Part shown: piece by piece, positions 44,508 through 53,854 of the stretch
Numbering within the stretch: position 1 is the stretch's first letter
Layout of the letters: each line of letters starts with the position of its first letter
Assembly (NCBI RefSeq): GCF_014201505.1
Contig: NZ_JACHEO010000018.1
Span: 1 to 64,000, forward strand
From: Desulfoprunum benzoelyticum
Lineage (GTDB): Bacteria > Desulfobacterota > Desulfobulbia > Desulfobulbales > Desulfocapsaceae
Direction: 5' to 3'
Length of the DNA: 64,000 nucleotides
Made by a program: the position numbers and the translations under genes
Notes under the pieces: model-generated
Seen by the model: the letters and a program-made list of their open reading frames with translations, nothing else
What the model was told of the DNA's origin: nothing
Databases searched by the model: none

Positions 44508-45421
44508 ATTATGCAATAGTCGGCGTATTTGTGCTTGCCCTTTGCGCAATATTCATCGCCGGCGTTCTGTGGCTTGCGGTCGGCTCCGGCAAGGTCAAAG
44601 GATATGGCCTGTATATGTCGGTCATCAATGAATCGGTGGCCGGCCTCAATGTTGATGCGCCCGTGAAATATATGGGCGTAGATGTCGGCAAGGTGCAGCA
44701 AATCGAGCTCGATCCAGCCAACCCGCAGGAAGTCCGGCTGCTGTTCGCGATCGAGAAAGGAACACCCATCAGAGAAAACACCGTGGCGGTATTGAAAACC
44801 CAGGGTTTGACCGGTATCGCCTATGTTGAATTAAGCGGCAGTACACCGGGTTCACCCCTTCTGGCGGCAAAGGCGCCGGATCAGTACCCGAGGATCCGGT
44901 CGAAACCCTCTCTCAACACCCGACTGGAAAACGTTCTGACCTCGGTGTTCGCCAAACTTGACCGAACCTCGGCAAACGTTGACGCCATATTTGACGATGA
45001 AAATCGGGAGGAAGTGAAAAAAATTCTCGCCAGCAGCGCACTTGTGCTGAGCACGATTGCCGCTCACCGCCAGGACATCAGCTCATTTATCACGAATGCC
45101 GCCAAAACCGCCGACGACACCTCGCGCGCAGCGCCGCAGATCGACCCCATGCTGAATCGCATCAGTAAGGCGGCCGATGCCGTTGGGGCAATGGCCAGGG
45201 AGGCGACTCTTGCCAGCACCGACGCCAGAGTGGTTTTTGCCGATGTGGGTTCGGGCGTGCATCAATTCACCGGTGACACCCTGCCGGAAACTGAACGGCT
45301 GCTCGCCGAACTCAATACCCTGCTTGTCTCTCTGCGACGATTGAGCGAGCAGACCGAACGCAACCCCAGCAGTCTGCTGCGCGGTCGCCAACCCGTGCCT
45401 CTGGGCCCAGGAGAACGATAG
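44492..45421 (+). CDS. MlaD-type MCE-domain lipid-binding protein
   Basis: 309 aa. One N-terminal membrane helix (YAIVGVFVLALCAIFIAGVLWL) is followed by a single MCE domain (about 38-115, with SVAGLNVDAPVKYMGVDVGKV) and an alpha-helical C-terminal part. The MCE ring binds lipid in the periplasm beside the MlaEF transporter. Translation starts at GTG 44492 within the ATPase gene end, preceded by AGGGGAAA. The lipoprotein gene follows after 4 bp. Confidence 0.92.
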   Translation: MDTKVNYAIVGVFVLALCAIFIAGVLWLAVGSGKVKGYGLYMSVINESVAGLNVDAPVKYMGVDVGKVQQIELDPANPQEVRLLFAIEKGTPIRENTVAVLKTQGLTGIAYVELSGSTPGSPLLAAKAPDQYPRIRSKPSLNTRLENVLTSVFAKLDRTSANVDAIFDDENREEVKKILASSALVLSTIAAHRQDISSFITNAAKTADDTSRAAPQIDPMLNRISKAADAVGAMAREATLASTDARVVFADVGSGVHQFTGDTLPETERLLAELNTLLVSLRRLSEQTERNPSSLLRGRQPVPLGPGER

Positions 45422-45425
45422 CACC

Positions 45426-46091
45426 ATGATACCTGCCGTAAACCAAACCCAACGTTACTGGTATGGCGCCATGGTCCTTCTGCTGGCATCGCTGCTGTCC
45501 GGCTGTTCCATGCTGCTCCCGGCCAAATCGCCACCGCCGACGCTGTATTCATTTGACAGCCCGGAATCGATGATGGAGAAAAGGCCGGCCCAGCCGCTGA
45601 AAACGGGTGCGCCCGCCCTGATTATCAGCACCCCCCGCGCTGCATCGGGTTTTGACAGCCGGCAGATCGTCTATATCCGGAAGCTGCACACCTTCGAATA
45701 TTTCCGCCAGAGCCAATGGGTCGATACACCGGCTGCCATGCTCCTGCCCCTGATGGTGACGGCACTGGAACGCAGCGGTCAATTCAGTGCCGTCATCCAG
45801 GCGCCCACCAGTGCGGCCGGTCAGCTGCGCCTCGATGTGGAAATCGTTCGCCTGCAGCATGAATTCCTGAAAATACCGGGCTCGGTCCATTTCACCTTGC
45901 GTGCGCATCTGCTCGATAGCGCAACCCGAAAGATTCTCGGTTCGCGTGAGTTCGACGCCAGCGTGCCTTCGGCAAGCGATGATCCCTATGGCGGCGTCCT
46001 GGCGGCCAGCAGCGCGGTACGGATTGTCATTGAAGAACTGGTCCTCTTTTGTGGGCAGACAGCCGGCAAGCTGCCGGAGATGCAGCCGTAA
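45426..46091 (+). CDS. ABC-type transport auxiliary lipoprotein (PqiC/DUF330-like)
   Basis: A 221-aa lipoprotein with signal and lipobox LLSGC (Cys about 26). The mature part begins PPPTLYSFDSP and has IVYIRKLHTFEYFRQSQWVDTPAAML, the hallmark of the ABC-transport auxiliary family (PqiC/LptE-like) that works with MCE transporters in the periplasm or outer membrane. It ends the four-gene Mla-type operon. Confidence 0.88.
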   Translation: MIPAVNQTQRYWYGAMVLLLASLLSGCSMLLPAKSPPPTLYSFDSPESMMEKRPAQPLKTGAPALIISTPRAASGFDSRQIVYIRKLHTFEYFRQSQWVDTPAAMLLPLMVTALERSGQFSAVIQAPTSAAGQLRLDVEIVRLQHEFLKIPGSVHFTLRAHLLDSATRKILGSREFDASVPSASDDPYGGVLAASSAVRIVIEELVLFCGQTAGKLPEMQP

Positions 46092-46161
46092 CTGGTATGC
46101 CGGCACAGGAAACACAATTATTTAAAATCATTATATATCTTTTTCTCTGGATGTCACAAGT

Positions 46162-47562
46162 ATGACGCGGGGATTGCAAAATACGAAGCTGTGGGTAATG
46201 GTGCTGGCCCTGTCCGTTCTGCTCCAGGGCGGCGGCTGTGCCCGTCTGCCGAACGTGGCCAAAATGATTGACGAGACGCCGACATCCCAGGAACCCCGCC
46301 GGATCGTTGCCGCCGGCGGTCTGCTGTCACCCCGGCAAAGCGCCGCCATCATGGAACGGCTGCAGCGATCGGTTGATCCGACCGATATCCTCGAACGCCA
46401 TACCGCCGTGGTGGAATCGGTTACCGAGAGCCCGCTGACCAGGGGCAACAGCGTCGTCCTGCTGGCCGATGGCCCGGCAACCTATGCGGCAATGTTCACA
46501 GCCATACGGCAGGCCACAGAACACATCAACCTTGAGACCTTCATCCTCGAAGATGATGCGATCGGCCGGCAGTTCATCGACCTGCTGCTGCAAAAGCAGG
46601 GCGAAGGGGTTCAGGTCAACATCATCTATGACAGCATCGGCAGCCTGGATACCCCGGAAGCGTTTTTCAAACGGTTGCGGGACGCCGGTATTCAGGTCGT
46701 CGAATTCAATCCGGTCAATCCGCTGAAGCCGAACGGCGAATGGTTCCTGATCCACCCGGACCATCGCAAGATCCTCATCGTTGATGGCAGGATCGCCATT
46801 ATCGGCGGCATCAATATCAGTTCCGTCTATTCAAGCAGGCTTTCCGGCCGGGCAAAAACCAAAGGCCAGCCGCTGCCATGGCGCGACACCGATGTCCAGG
46901 TTGAAGGCCCGGCAGTGACCGAGGCCCAGAAGCTCTTTCTCCAGACCTGGCAGAAGCAGCAGGGACCGGAACTGATCGAACGGGACTATCTGCCTGTCCA
47001 GCAGGAACACGGTCCGGCCCTGGTGCGGGTGGTCGGCAGCACCCCGGGCCAGGACAACAGGATCACCTTTGTCGTCTATGTCTCCGCCATCACCTTTGCC
47101 GAACATTCGATACACCTGACCAACGCCTATTTCATCCCCGACGACCAGATACTGGACGCCCTGGGCGCTGCCGCCAGGCGTGGGGTCGATGTGAAGATCA
47201 TCCTCGCCGCCACCAGCGATTCGGCAATGGCCGTTCATGCCGCACGGTACAATTATACCGCCCTGCTGCAGGCCGGAGTGAAGATCTATGAACGCCGCGA
47301 CTCGATACTGCATGCCAAGACCGCGGCCATTGACGGTATCTGGTCGACGGTCGGCTCCACCAACCTCGATTACTGGAGCCTGCTCAGCAATGACGAGGTC
47401 AATGTGGTTGTCCTGAACCGCGATTTTGCAGGAAAAATGGAAGAGATGTTTGCCATGGACCTGGCCAGATCCGACCAGATCCACCTGGAAACATGGCGAA
47501 AAAGATCTCCATTGCAGAAGTTCAAGGAGGCGTTCGGCCATATCTTCGTCAAATGGCTCTAA
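46162..47562 (+). CDS. Phospholipase D-family lipoprotein (cardiolipin synthase-like)
   Basis: A 466-aa exported lipoprotein (signal ending LLQGGGC, Cys about 26) with two HKD motifs: HPDHRKILIVDGRIAIIGG (about 198-216) and HAKTAAIDGIWSTVGSTN (about 377-394). The arrangement matches PLD-type phosphatidyltransferases such as cardiolipin synthase ClsB/C. Unlike classical Cls it is a lipoprotein, so it should act at a membrane surface outside the cytoplasm. It follows the Mla-type operon by 70 bp, which suggests a joint role in phospholipid homeostasis. Confidence 0.88.
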   Translation: MTRGLQNTKLWVMVLALSVLLQGGGCARLPNVAKMIDETPTSQEPRRIVAAGGLLSPRQSAAIMERLQRSVDPTDILERHTAVVESVTESPLTRGNSVVLLADGPATYAAMFTAIRQATEHINLETFILEDDAIGRQFIDLLLQKQGEGVQVNIIYDSIGSLDTPEAFFKRLRDAGIQVVEFNPVNPLKPNGEWFLIHPDHRKILIVDGRIAIIGGINISSVYSSRLSGRAKTKGQPLPWRDTDVQVEGPAVTEAQKLFLQTWQKQQGPELIERDYLPVQQEHGPALVRVVGSTPGQDNRITFVVYVSAITFAEHSIHLTNAYFIPDDQILDALGAAARRGVDVKIILAATSDSAMAVHAARYNYTALLQAGVKIYERRDSILHAKTAAIDGIWSTVGSTNLDYWSLLSNDEVNVVVLNRDFAGKMEEMFAMDLARSDQIHLETWRKRSPLQKFKEAFGHIFVKWL

Positions 47563-47596
47563 AGAGCGAAAAGTAGTTTATCAGAAGGAGTGACCT

Positions 47597-48520
47597 ATGT
47601 CCCACTCACGACGTTGCATCATCCTTGCCGTGCTGGCCGTTATCGTATGGGCGGCAACGCTTGGCCGGCCGGATGATGCCCCGGCTGCCGAGTCGGTCTC
47701 CGGCAGCGGCCAGGTGCTGCTTGCCAAACATGCCGCGATCACCGCCGACCTGGAGAAGAATCAATACGGCATGCCGCTGTATCTGGAGTCCATCGAGGAA
47801 TCCGGCGCATTGCGCGTTGATGTGTACGGCATTCTCGATTCCCCCTTTGCGCCCGTCATGGATGCACTGCAGACGCCGGAGAGTTGGTGTGATATCAACT
47901 TCATGCTCCTGAATATCAAGGCGTGCACCTTCCGCCAGGCATCCGACCAACAGTTCCTGACGCTGTACAGCGGCCGCAAATATTACCAGGCCCCGAAAGA
48001 TGCCTATGAGCTGGAGCTGACTTTTCATGTCGCCGCGGCGCAACAGGAATACATCGATATCGAGCTGGCCGGGGCCAAGGGCCCGCTGGGCACGAAGGAT
48101 CACCGGAGCAGGTTTGAAGCGGCGCCACTGGCCAACGACCGGACATTCATCCATTTCCGTTACGATTACAGCTTTGGCGCCCTGGCGCGCACGGCCATGG
48201 CCAGCTACTATGCGACGATAGGCCGGGACAAGAAGGGTTTCAGCACGAGCGCCGTCGATGGACGGGGAAAGCCCGTCTATGTCGATGGCGCCAGGGGCTC
48301 CCTGGAGCGGACGGCGGTCCGTTCGTATCTCGCCATCCAGACGTTCATGGATGAACTCGAAACGCCCGGCAGCGAGCGATTTGAGCGGCAGATAGAGCAC
48401 TGGTACGATCTGACGGCCCGATTCCCGCTGCAATTGCACGAGATGGACAAGGGGCAGTATCTTGCCAACAAGAGGCGGGAGCATTCCAATCAGCTCAGGC
48501 TCCAGAAAGATCTGAACTGA
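47597..48520 (+). CDS. Exported hypothetical protein
   Basis: 307 aa with a signal peptide (IILAVLAVIVWAATLG..., cleavage near AAES). The mature part has no family I know. Notable are two Cys (WCDINFML and IKACTFRQ), the segment FIHFRYDYSFGALARTAMASYYATIG, and a basic C-terminus. The distribution of strands suggests a START- or lipid-binding-like fold, but that is speculation. AAGGAG precedes the start; the gene begins 34 bp after the PLD lipoprotein and probably belongs to that transcript. Confidence 0.7.
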   Translation: MSHSRRCIILAVLAVIVWAATLGRPDDAPAAESVSGSGQVLLAKHAAITADLEKNQYGMPLYLESIEESGALRVDVYGILDSPFAPVMDALQTPESWCDINFMLLNIKACTFRQASDQQFLTLYSGRKYYQAPKDAYELELTFHVAAAQQEYIDIELAGAKGPLGTKDHRSRFEAAPLANDRTFIHFRYDYSFGALARTAMASYYATIGRDKKGFSTSAVDGRGKPVYVDGARGSLERTAVRSYLAIQTFMDELETPGSERFERQIEHWYDLTARFPLQLHEMDKGQYLANKRREHSNQLRLQKDLN

Positions 48521-48630
48521 ATCGCGGCGGCAACCGGTGCCGCCTCGGTGAACCTCGCCGGTAATCCCTGTTGCCACGGCTGCGCCGCCGGTATCGGCCA
48601 CAGCCTGTTTTGATCCATACGGAGGACGAG

Positions 48631-49563
48631 ATGAACATCATCACCTGTTGTACGTGCGCTCTTGTCGGTCTGCTGCTGTGCGGCAATGTTTATGCGGCGG
48701 AACGCAAGGGCTTTGCCGCAGTCGGGCTCACCCGGCTGTCCGGCGCCAGCGCCGCCAATCTGGCCACGGCCGTCAGAGAGAGCGGCTGCCGTCAGTTTGA
48801 ATTCAGCTTCATGCCGTTTTTTAACGCCAAGGATCCGTTCAACAACGTCAATACCCTGCTTGCCATCCCCAACGTCGGAAAAGTTGAGACGATCTTCCTT
48901 TCCTGGCGCGACGAGAAGGTCATGAATGACGGCTGGGGGAACGCCCTCGCCACTCTCGGCAGACGTGCCGGCGCGGTCAATCGCCATCTCAACGGGGTCC
49001 GGAACAAGGTCGATAACATCGTGCTGGTACCGATGCTGGAAGATCAGTGGACCCAGCCCAGGTGGCTGGAGGCCGTCCAAGTCGTCGCCGGGCAACTGGA
49101 CAGCGGCGACAAGGTCACTTTCCGCCGCTCGGTCAACTCCGGGAACGACATGCCGCCCACGAACATCTCCGCGCGCTTGAAAAACGGCACGAGCCACACC
49201 TTTACCTCGACCCGGCTGGAGGCGCATCGGATCGACCATGGCGGCAACGCCCAGGTAATCAGCAATGACGGGCGGCTGGTGTATCAGGACGCCGACATTG
49301 CCGGCAAACATGAGACGAAATCTTCGCTGGTCGATGGTCCCGGCGAATCCAGATCGCTCGCGGACTGGACTTCCGACGCCAATGCTTCCGCGAAAGTCAG
49401 CCTCCTGTGGCGGCCAAGCTACAACCTGTACACCCGCACCTACGCCCAGAGCCTTATCACCTACCGGAAGCCGGATGTGCTGCTCGAAAATCGATCGGAC
49501 AGCGACAGCGATCCTGCCGTCAACGCCTTTGAGCAGGAAGTCCTGAAGTCGTTTCTGCACTAA
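48631..49563 (+). CDS. Exported hypothetical protein
   Basis: 310 aa with a short signal peptide (ITCCTCALVGLLLCGNVYA). The mature protein is soluble. The middle has FLSWRDEKVMNDGWGNALATLGR and the end LLWRPSYNLYTRTYAQSLITYRKPDVLLEN. I recognise no family. GGAGG lies before ATG 48631; the frame is open 60 bp further up without a better signal. It follows the previous exported unknown, with a small GC hairpin (48526-48544) in the gap. Confidence 0.65.
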   Translation: MNIITCCTCALVGLLLCGNVYAAERKGFAAVGLTRLSGASAANLATAVRESGCRQFEFSFMPFFNAKDPFNNVNTLLAIPNVGKVETIFLSWRDEKVMNDGWGNALATLGRRAGAVNRHLNGVRNKVDNIVLVPMLEDQWTQPRWLEAVQVVAGQLDSGDKVTFRRSVNSGNDMPPTNISARLKNGTSHTFTSTRLEAHRIDHGGNAQVISNDGRLVYQDADIAGKHETKSSLVDGPGESRSLADWTSDANASAKVSLLWRPSYNLYTRTYAQSLITYRKPDVLLENRSDSDSDPAVNAFEQEVLKSFLH

Positions 49564-49614
49564 GCCGTTGCATAAAGATAACCGTAACGGTGGAGTGTCG
49601 ATACCGGCATAAGT

Positions 49615-49674
49615 GGCCGTAACGAAATGGGTGAAGATGTAATGGTTATTTCGTAACGGCCCCTAAGCTTTTTT
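49615..49674 (+). terminator. Intrinsic terminator
   Basis: Arms at 49615-49628 (GGCCGTAACGAAAT) and 49648-49661 pair over 14 bp with one mismatch, followed by TTTTTT at 49669-49674. It ends the transcript of the exported unknown proteins, 52 bp after the stop. Confidence 0.65.
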
Positions 49675-49754
49675 CGAAACGGTTCCGGGATGGAGAACCG
49701 GCCACCGGAGCCAGGCTGCAACCGGTGTGAACGGCGACCGAGAGGCAGGGTCAC

Positions 49755-49780
49755 ATATAACCACTGGTTGGATATGGCCC
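49755..49780 (+). promoter_or_regulatory. Shared activator site, copy C (direct repeat)
   Basis: Half-sites ATATAACCA (49755-49763) and ATATGGCCC (49772-49780), starts 17 bp apart, with the dyad AACCA-C-TGGTT. The first CC lies 120 bp upstream of the GG of sigma-54 promoter C. Confidence 0.7.
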
Positions 49781-49879
49781 TGCCACATTGCCCCCAGGCC
49801 CGTCCGGGTCATTTTTTTCCAGTCAGATTATCCTGCAATATCATAAACATAGGCGACAGGAATGCGCCCGTCTCCTGCC

Positions 49880-49895
49880 TGGCATACGAATTGCT
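49880..49895 (+). promoter_or_regulatory. Sigma-54 promoter C
   Basis: TGGCAT-N5-TTGCT with exact GG-N10-GC spacing. It reads towards sodB, whose ATG is at 50000, and probably the FecR-domain gene behind it. Confidence 0.8.
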
Positions 49896-49999
49896 TTAGA
49901 GAGGGCAGGATCTCTGTGCTTTCTGTCGATTGACAATCTCACCCATCCGTCCCTGACGCTGACAACGGCAGGAACAAACACTTCCCCGGAGGAAATTCG

Positions 50000-50620
50000 A
50001 TGAGTACTGATCAGCATGCAGTTGTCTCTCCATTAACCCTGCCGTCACTGCCCTACCCGGATAATGCCCTTGCCCCCGTGATCTCGGCCAATACCCTCGG
50101 TTTCCACTACGGCAAGCATCACCGGGGATATGTCGACAACCTGAACAAGCTGGTGGCGGGAACGGACTTTGCGGACCTGCCGTTGCCCAAAATCATCAGC
50201 GAGACGGCCGGCAAACCGGACAAGGCAACGATTTTCAACAATGCCGCACAGATATGGAACCACACGTTTTACTGGAACAGCCTCCGGGCAGCCGGCGGCG
50301 GCCAACCGCCGGCCCTGCTGAAGGAAAAGATCGAAGCGTCCTTCGGCACCCTGGACGCCTGCAAGAAGGAATTGGCCGCTGCCGCCATGGCCCAGTTCGG
50401 CAGCGGCTGGGCCTGGCTGGTGCTGGATGGCGACAAGATCAAGGTCGTCAAGACCGCCAATGCCGAGGTGCCGATGACCGCAGGCCAGAAACCGCTCCTC
50501 ACCATCGACGTGTGGGAACATGCCTACTACCTGGATTACCAGAACCGCCGCCTTGACTATGTCCAGGCGGTGTTGGACAAGCTGATCAACTGGGATTTCG
50601 CGGCAGAAAATCTTGGCTGA
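50000..50620 (+). CDS. sodB: Superoxide dismutase, Fe type
   Basis: A 206-aa cytoplasmic Fe/Mn-family SOD that converts superoxide to H2O2 and O2. Metal ligands are His36 (GFHYGKHH), the His in IWNHTFYW, and Asp and His in [11 protein letters not shown]. The [14 protein letters not shown] and FGSGWAWLV segments are those of iron-type enzymes. GGAGG precedes the start. It lies 105 bp downstream of sigma-54 promoter C, an unusual control for a SOD, and the FecR-domain gene follows after 31 bp. Confidence 0.95.
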   Translation: MSTDQHAVVSPLTLPSLPYPDNALAPVISANTLGFHYGKHHRGYVDNLNKLVAGTDFADLPLPKIISETAGKPDKATIFNNAAQIWNHTFYWNSLRAAGGGQPPALLKEKIEASFGTLDACKKELAAAAMAQFGSGWAWLVLDGDKIKVVKTANAEVPMTAGQKPLLTIDVWEHAYYLDYQNRRLDYVQAVLDKLINWDFAAENLG

Positions 50621-50651
50621 TTCCCTTTCCACCTGACACAAGGATAAAACG

Positions 50652-53177
50652 ATGAAGACATGGCTGAAATGTACGATGGGTTTGTTTCTGGCGGCGCTGG
50701 CAATGGTTTCGCAGGCTTCGGCGGCGAATCAGCCAGTCATGACGGTAGGCCGCGTCTACTCCGTCGAAGGGGACCTGCTCCGGTATGTCCCGGCGGACAA
50801 GGATTGGGTTGCGATGGTCAACGATGCGCCCTTGGGAGTGGAGGATACATTCTTCTCAGGCAACCAGGGGCGGGCGGAAATGTACGTCCCCAACGGCACC
50901 TGGCTGAGGGTCGGCTACAGTACCCAGGTCCAGTTCATCGCCCTCGACCCGGATCTTTCCGAAGTCGATGTGGCATCGGGGGTAGCCCGGTTCTATAACA
51001 AAGGCTCCGAAACGGTCATCAAGGCCACCAGCCCCTTCGGTTACGTCCTGGCCTATCCGGGAACGGCCTTCGATTTTTACGTCGGTGAAAACTCGGTCGA
51101 GATCGTTGCGGTGGAGGGGACGGTCAGTTTCATCCACGCGGCAACGGATGCCCGCTACGACGTGGCGGCGGATTCCCCATCGATCCTTGCGGACGCCGGT
51201 CAGGTCACATCCGGCAACGGTGGCGTCGAAGCCGACTGGCACCGGTGGAACGTCGCCCGGGACAGTTTCTGGACCGAAAAATCGAGGATCACGGGACGCT
51301 CGGTCGAATATCTTCCCCCCAGTCTCCGGGGCGAGTCGTATGCCCTCGAAGAGAATGGCAGATGGGAAAGCGTATCCTATGAAGGGTCATCGCGCTGGTT
51401 CTGGCGGCCCACGTCCGTCGCCTCGGGATGGTCGCCCTTCACCGCCGGCCGCTGGACCGACTGGCATGGGGACCAGGTGTGGATTCCCTCGGAGCCTTTC
51501 GGTTACGTCACCCATCATTACGGCAACTGGATGTATGTCCAGGATTCGTGGTATTGGGCGCCGCCGGTGGCGAGCAGACGCGCCGGGCTTTCCCTGCTGG
51601 ACATCGGTTTTTTCTGGTCTCCCGGCAGGGTGTCGTGGATTCATCATGACAATTATGTCGGCTGGGTACCGCTGGGACCCCGTGAGACCTACTACAGTCA
51701 CCGCCGCTGGGGAGGCGCCCATGACAGGCAGTATACCGACAACATCGGCCGGATCAATCTCGATATCGGCAGGTATGCCTACGCCGGTCAGGCTATCATC
51801 GTCCCTCGCGACAATTTATACCGGGTGGATGATTACAGGGATGTCCGGGTGCGCAACATCACCTCGACAACGATCATCAACACCTACAACGCGGCGCCGG
51901 TGGTCAACAACACCGTCATCAACAATTACCTGACGGACAGCCGGCGGTACACCTACACCAGCAGAACGGTAAAGGCCAAACCCCACGTGTCGGTGCTCAG
52001 GCGGATCGAAACCAACGCGACCGCAGTTCGGCAGGGGGAGAGGGAAAACTCGACCATGATCCGGAAGCAGGTCAGGAATCTGCAGAAAGGACGCGTCAGC
52101 CGCGACGGCCGTATCGAGGCACCCATAAGCACGAACTATATCGTGCCGGCGACTGAGATGAACCGGCCGGCATCGGAAATGAAATTGCAACAAAGGAACA
52201 TCAGAACCGGAGCAAAGGCAGATCAACCGGCAGGGCAAAGATCGGTGCGCCCAGCACGACCGGCGCAGGTTGAAGGGCCAGACGCCAGACCCGAGCGTAT
52301 GGCGCCGGCGAAACCCACTCAGGGTACGTCATCGCAACGCACGATCGAAAGTCCGAGGGGTCAGCAGCAGAGAAAAGGCCCGGTAGCTCCCACCAGGGAA
52401 GTACGACCTGAAAGGGACGCTGTGGAGCAACCGCGAGTGCAATCGCCGAAGCGGGAGAATGTCGAGAAACAGAAGAACGTACAACCCGCACGCAAGGTTG
52501 TAGAGCAACCGCGGCAGGACAGACAGCCCCGGCAGACGGTGGAGCAGCCGCGAGTGCAATCACCGAAGCGGGAGAACGTCGAGAAACAGAAGAACGTCCA
52601 ACCCGCAGGCAAGGTTGTAGCGCAACCGCGGCAGGACAGACAGCCCCGGCAGACGGGGGAGCAACCGCGAGTGCAATCACCGAAGCGGGAGAACGTCGAG
52701 AAACAGAAGAACGTCCAACCCGCAGGCAAGGTTGTAGAGCAACCGCGGCAAAACAGACAACCCCGGCCGGCGGTGGAGCAACCGCGAGTGCAATCACCGA
52801 AGCGGGAGAACGTCGAGAAACAGAAGAACGTCCAACCTGCAGGCAACGCTGTAGAACAACCGCGACAGGACAGACAACCCCGGCAGGCAGTGGAGCAGCC
52901 GCGAGAGCAATCGCAGCAGCGGAAGGCAGTCGAGAAACAGAAGAACGTCCAACCCGCAGGCAAGGTTGTAGAGCAACCGCGACAGGACAGACAACCCCGG
53001 CAGACAGTGGAGCAGCCGCGGCAGGATAAACAGCCGGAAGGACAGCAAACGGGCAAAGCTCCCGGCAAAAAACAACCGCAAAAGGAACTGACCGCGGAAG
53101 AACTAGAAAAAATCAGACTGCAGAAGGCGCTGGAACAAGAAGGGAATAAAGCGCAGGGAAAATCCGGCAAGCACTGA
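50652..53177 (+). CDS. FecR-domain exported protein with long Gln/Pro/Lys repeat tail
   Basis: 841 aa. A signal peptide (ends ASAA) is followed by a FecR-type beta domain (about 30-185) and a Trp-rich part (about 215-345, with repeated WxxW segments such as WSPFTAGRWTDWHGDQVWIP) like DUF6600. A Tyr/Asn-rich stretch comes next. From about residue 590 the tail is a 39-residue tandem repeat (VEQPRVQSPKRENVEKQKNV... and QPRQDRQPRQT), rich in Gln, Pro, Lys and Arg and probably disordered. Secreted FecR/DUF6600 proteins are of unknown function. Co-transcription with sodB is likely, and an intrinsic terminator follows. Confidence 0.82.
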   Translation: MKTWLKCTMGLFLAALAMVSQASAANQPVMTVGRVYSVEGDLLRYVPADKDWVAMVNDAPLGVEDTFFSGNQGRAEMYVPNGTWLRVGYSTQVQFIALDPDLSEVDVASGVARFYNKGSETVIKATSPFGYVLAYPGTAFDFYVGENSVEIVAVEGTVSFIHAATDARYDVAADSPSILADAGQVTSGNGGVEADWHRWNVARDSFWTEKSRITGRSVEYLPPSLRGESYALEENGRWESVSYEGSSRWFWRPTSVASGWSPFTAGRWTDWHGDQVWIPSEPFGYVTHHYGNWMYVQDSWYWAPPVASRRAGLSLLDIGFFWSPGRVSWIHHDNYVGWVPLGPRETYYSHRRWGGAHDRQYTDNIGRINLDIGRYAYAGQAIIVPRDNLYRVDDYRDVRVRNITSTTIINTYNAAPVVNNTVINNYLTDSRRYTYTSRTVKAKPHVSVLRRIETNATAVRQGERENSTMIRKQVRNLQKGRVSRDGRIEAPISTNYIVPATEMNRPASEMKLQQRNIRTGAKADQPAGQRSVRPARPAQVEGPDARPERMAPAKPTQGTSSQRTIESPRGQQQRKGPVAPTREVRPERDAVEQPRVQSPKRENVEKQKNVQPARKVVEQPRQDRQPRQTVEQPRVQSPKRENVEKQKNVQPAGKVVAQPRQDRQPRQTGEQPRVQSPKRENVEKQKNVQPAGKVVEQPRQNRQPRPAVEQPRVQSPKRENVEKQKNVQPAGNAVEQPRQDRQPRQAVEQPREQSQQRKAVEKQKNVQPAGKVVEQPRQDRQPRQTVEQPRQDKQPEGQQTGKAPGKKQPQKELTAEELEKIRLQKALEQEGNKAQGKSGKH
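52422..53035 (+). repeat. 117-bp tandem repeat inside the FecR-domain gene
   Basis: Unit starts at 52422, 52539, 52656, 52773, 52890 and 53007: five full copies plus a partial sixth, exact 117-bp (39-codon) period with no indels. Copies differ by few substitutions; the fifth has the most changes (EQSQQRKAVEKQKN in place of VQSPKRENVEKQKN). The frame is kept throughout. Confidence 0.95.
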
Positions 53178-53271
53178 AATTTCCAGTCCCAGGGATCATC
53201 GATGATGGAAACGGACATCAGCAGTCCGTGCTGCTGAATTCAAATACCGGACTGCTGCCCGGTCAAAAAGT

Positions 53272-53335
53272 GGGAAGGCCCCGTTGACCAGTCGTCGAAA
53301 ATATCGGCACTGATGCAAGGGGGCCTTTCCTTTTT
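53272..53335 (+). terminator. Intrinsic terminator of the sodB-FecR transcript
   Basis: Arms GGAAGGCCCC (53273-53282) and GGGGCCTTTCC (53320-53330, one bulged T) followed by TTTTT at 53331-53335, 95 bp after the stop. Confidence 0.6.
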
Positions 53336-53421
53336 GAATATCATCCCGTTCGCGCAGTGTTGATGTCTCTGTCTTCGCCAAGGCACATCCCAACCTTGAG
53401 TGATGAAGCCGGAATGATGCT

Positions 53422-53447
53422 ACATGACCATTGGTTGCATGTGGCCC
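53422..53447 (+). promoter_or_regulatory. Shared activator site, copy D (direct repeat)
   Basis: Half-sites ACATGACCA (53422-53430) and ATGTGGCCC (53439-53447), starts 17 bp apart, with the dyad ACCA-T-TGGT. The first CC is 118 bp upstream of the GG of sigma-54 promoter D. Confidence 0.7.
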
Positions 53448-53544
53448 TTTCTCAAAGACTATCGCCTGCCGGCGCACCAAGAATTTTACAGGTTTATCTA
53501 TCAATACCCGGTGCATAGGCGACTTGAAAACATAAACAACCGTC

Positions 53545-53560
53545 CGGCACAAGAACTGCA
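53545..53560 (+). promoter_or_regulatory. Sigma-54 promoter D
   Basis: CGGCAC-N5-CTGCA with exact GG-N10-GC spacing; the first T of each element is replaced by C. It reads towards the PEP-CTERM gene at 53855 with a leader of about 280 nt. Confidence 0.7.
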
Positions 53561-53854
53561 AGATACTCTATAATCGGATATCAAAAACCCTTTCTGCCTA
53601 ACCCAAAAGAGAAGGATAGGGCAGAAGCGTCAAGAGTAAATTCCTGTAAAATCAGTCATCCCAGCGTAGGCCGGGACTCGGAGAAGCGGGGAGCATTGTG
53701 TACTCCGATTGTCATCCTGCGCCCAAAAAACAGGCACCAGGAAAGCGCCTTTCTGCAAAGCCTTCAGAAGGTATTGATTTTTTTTGTTCGAAGGGTCGCA
53801 GGTTCAATTGTGAATCTGGATTCTGCAGTCAAATCTCGTCTCAAGGAGAAAAGC

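Larger units (their letters stand above)
53178..53854. other. Intergenic region between FecR-domain gene and PEP-CTERM gene
   Basis: About 680 bp without a gene. It contains the FecR-gene terminator, activator site D and sigma-54 promoter D. The long leader after promoter D (about 53570-53850) is not explained; I found no match to a riboswitch I know. Confidence 0.6.

Noticed and set aside
46100-46125. GGCAC element before the PLD lipoprotein gene resembling a -24
   Set aside because: The -12 GC is missing at the required distance and no activator site is found upstream.
53730-53800. GCAAAGCC-containing leader before the PEP-CTERM gene as a cyclic-di-GMP riboswitch
   Set aside because: Only the short GCAAAGCC-like string matches; the rest of the GEMM consensus and its stems are not found.
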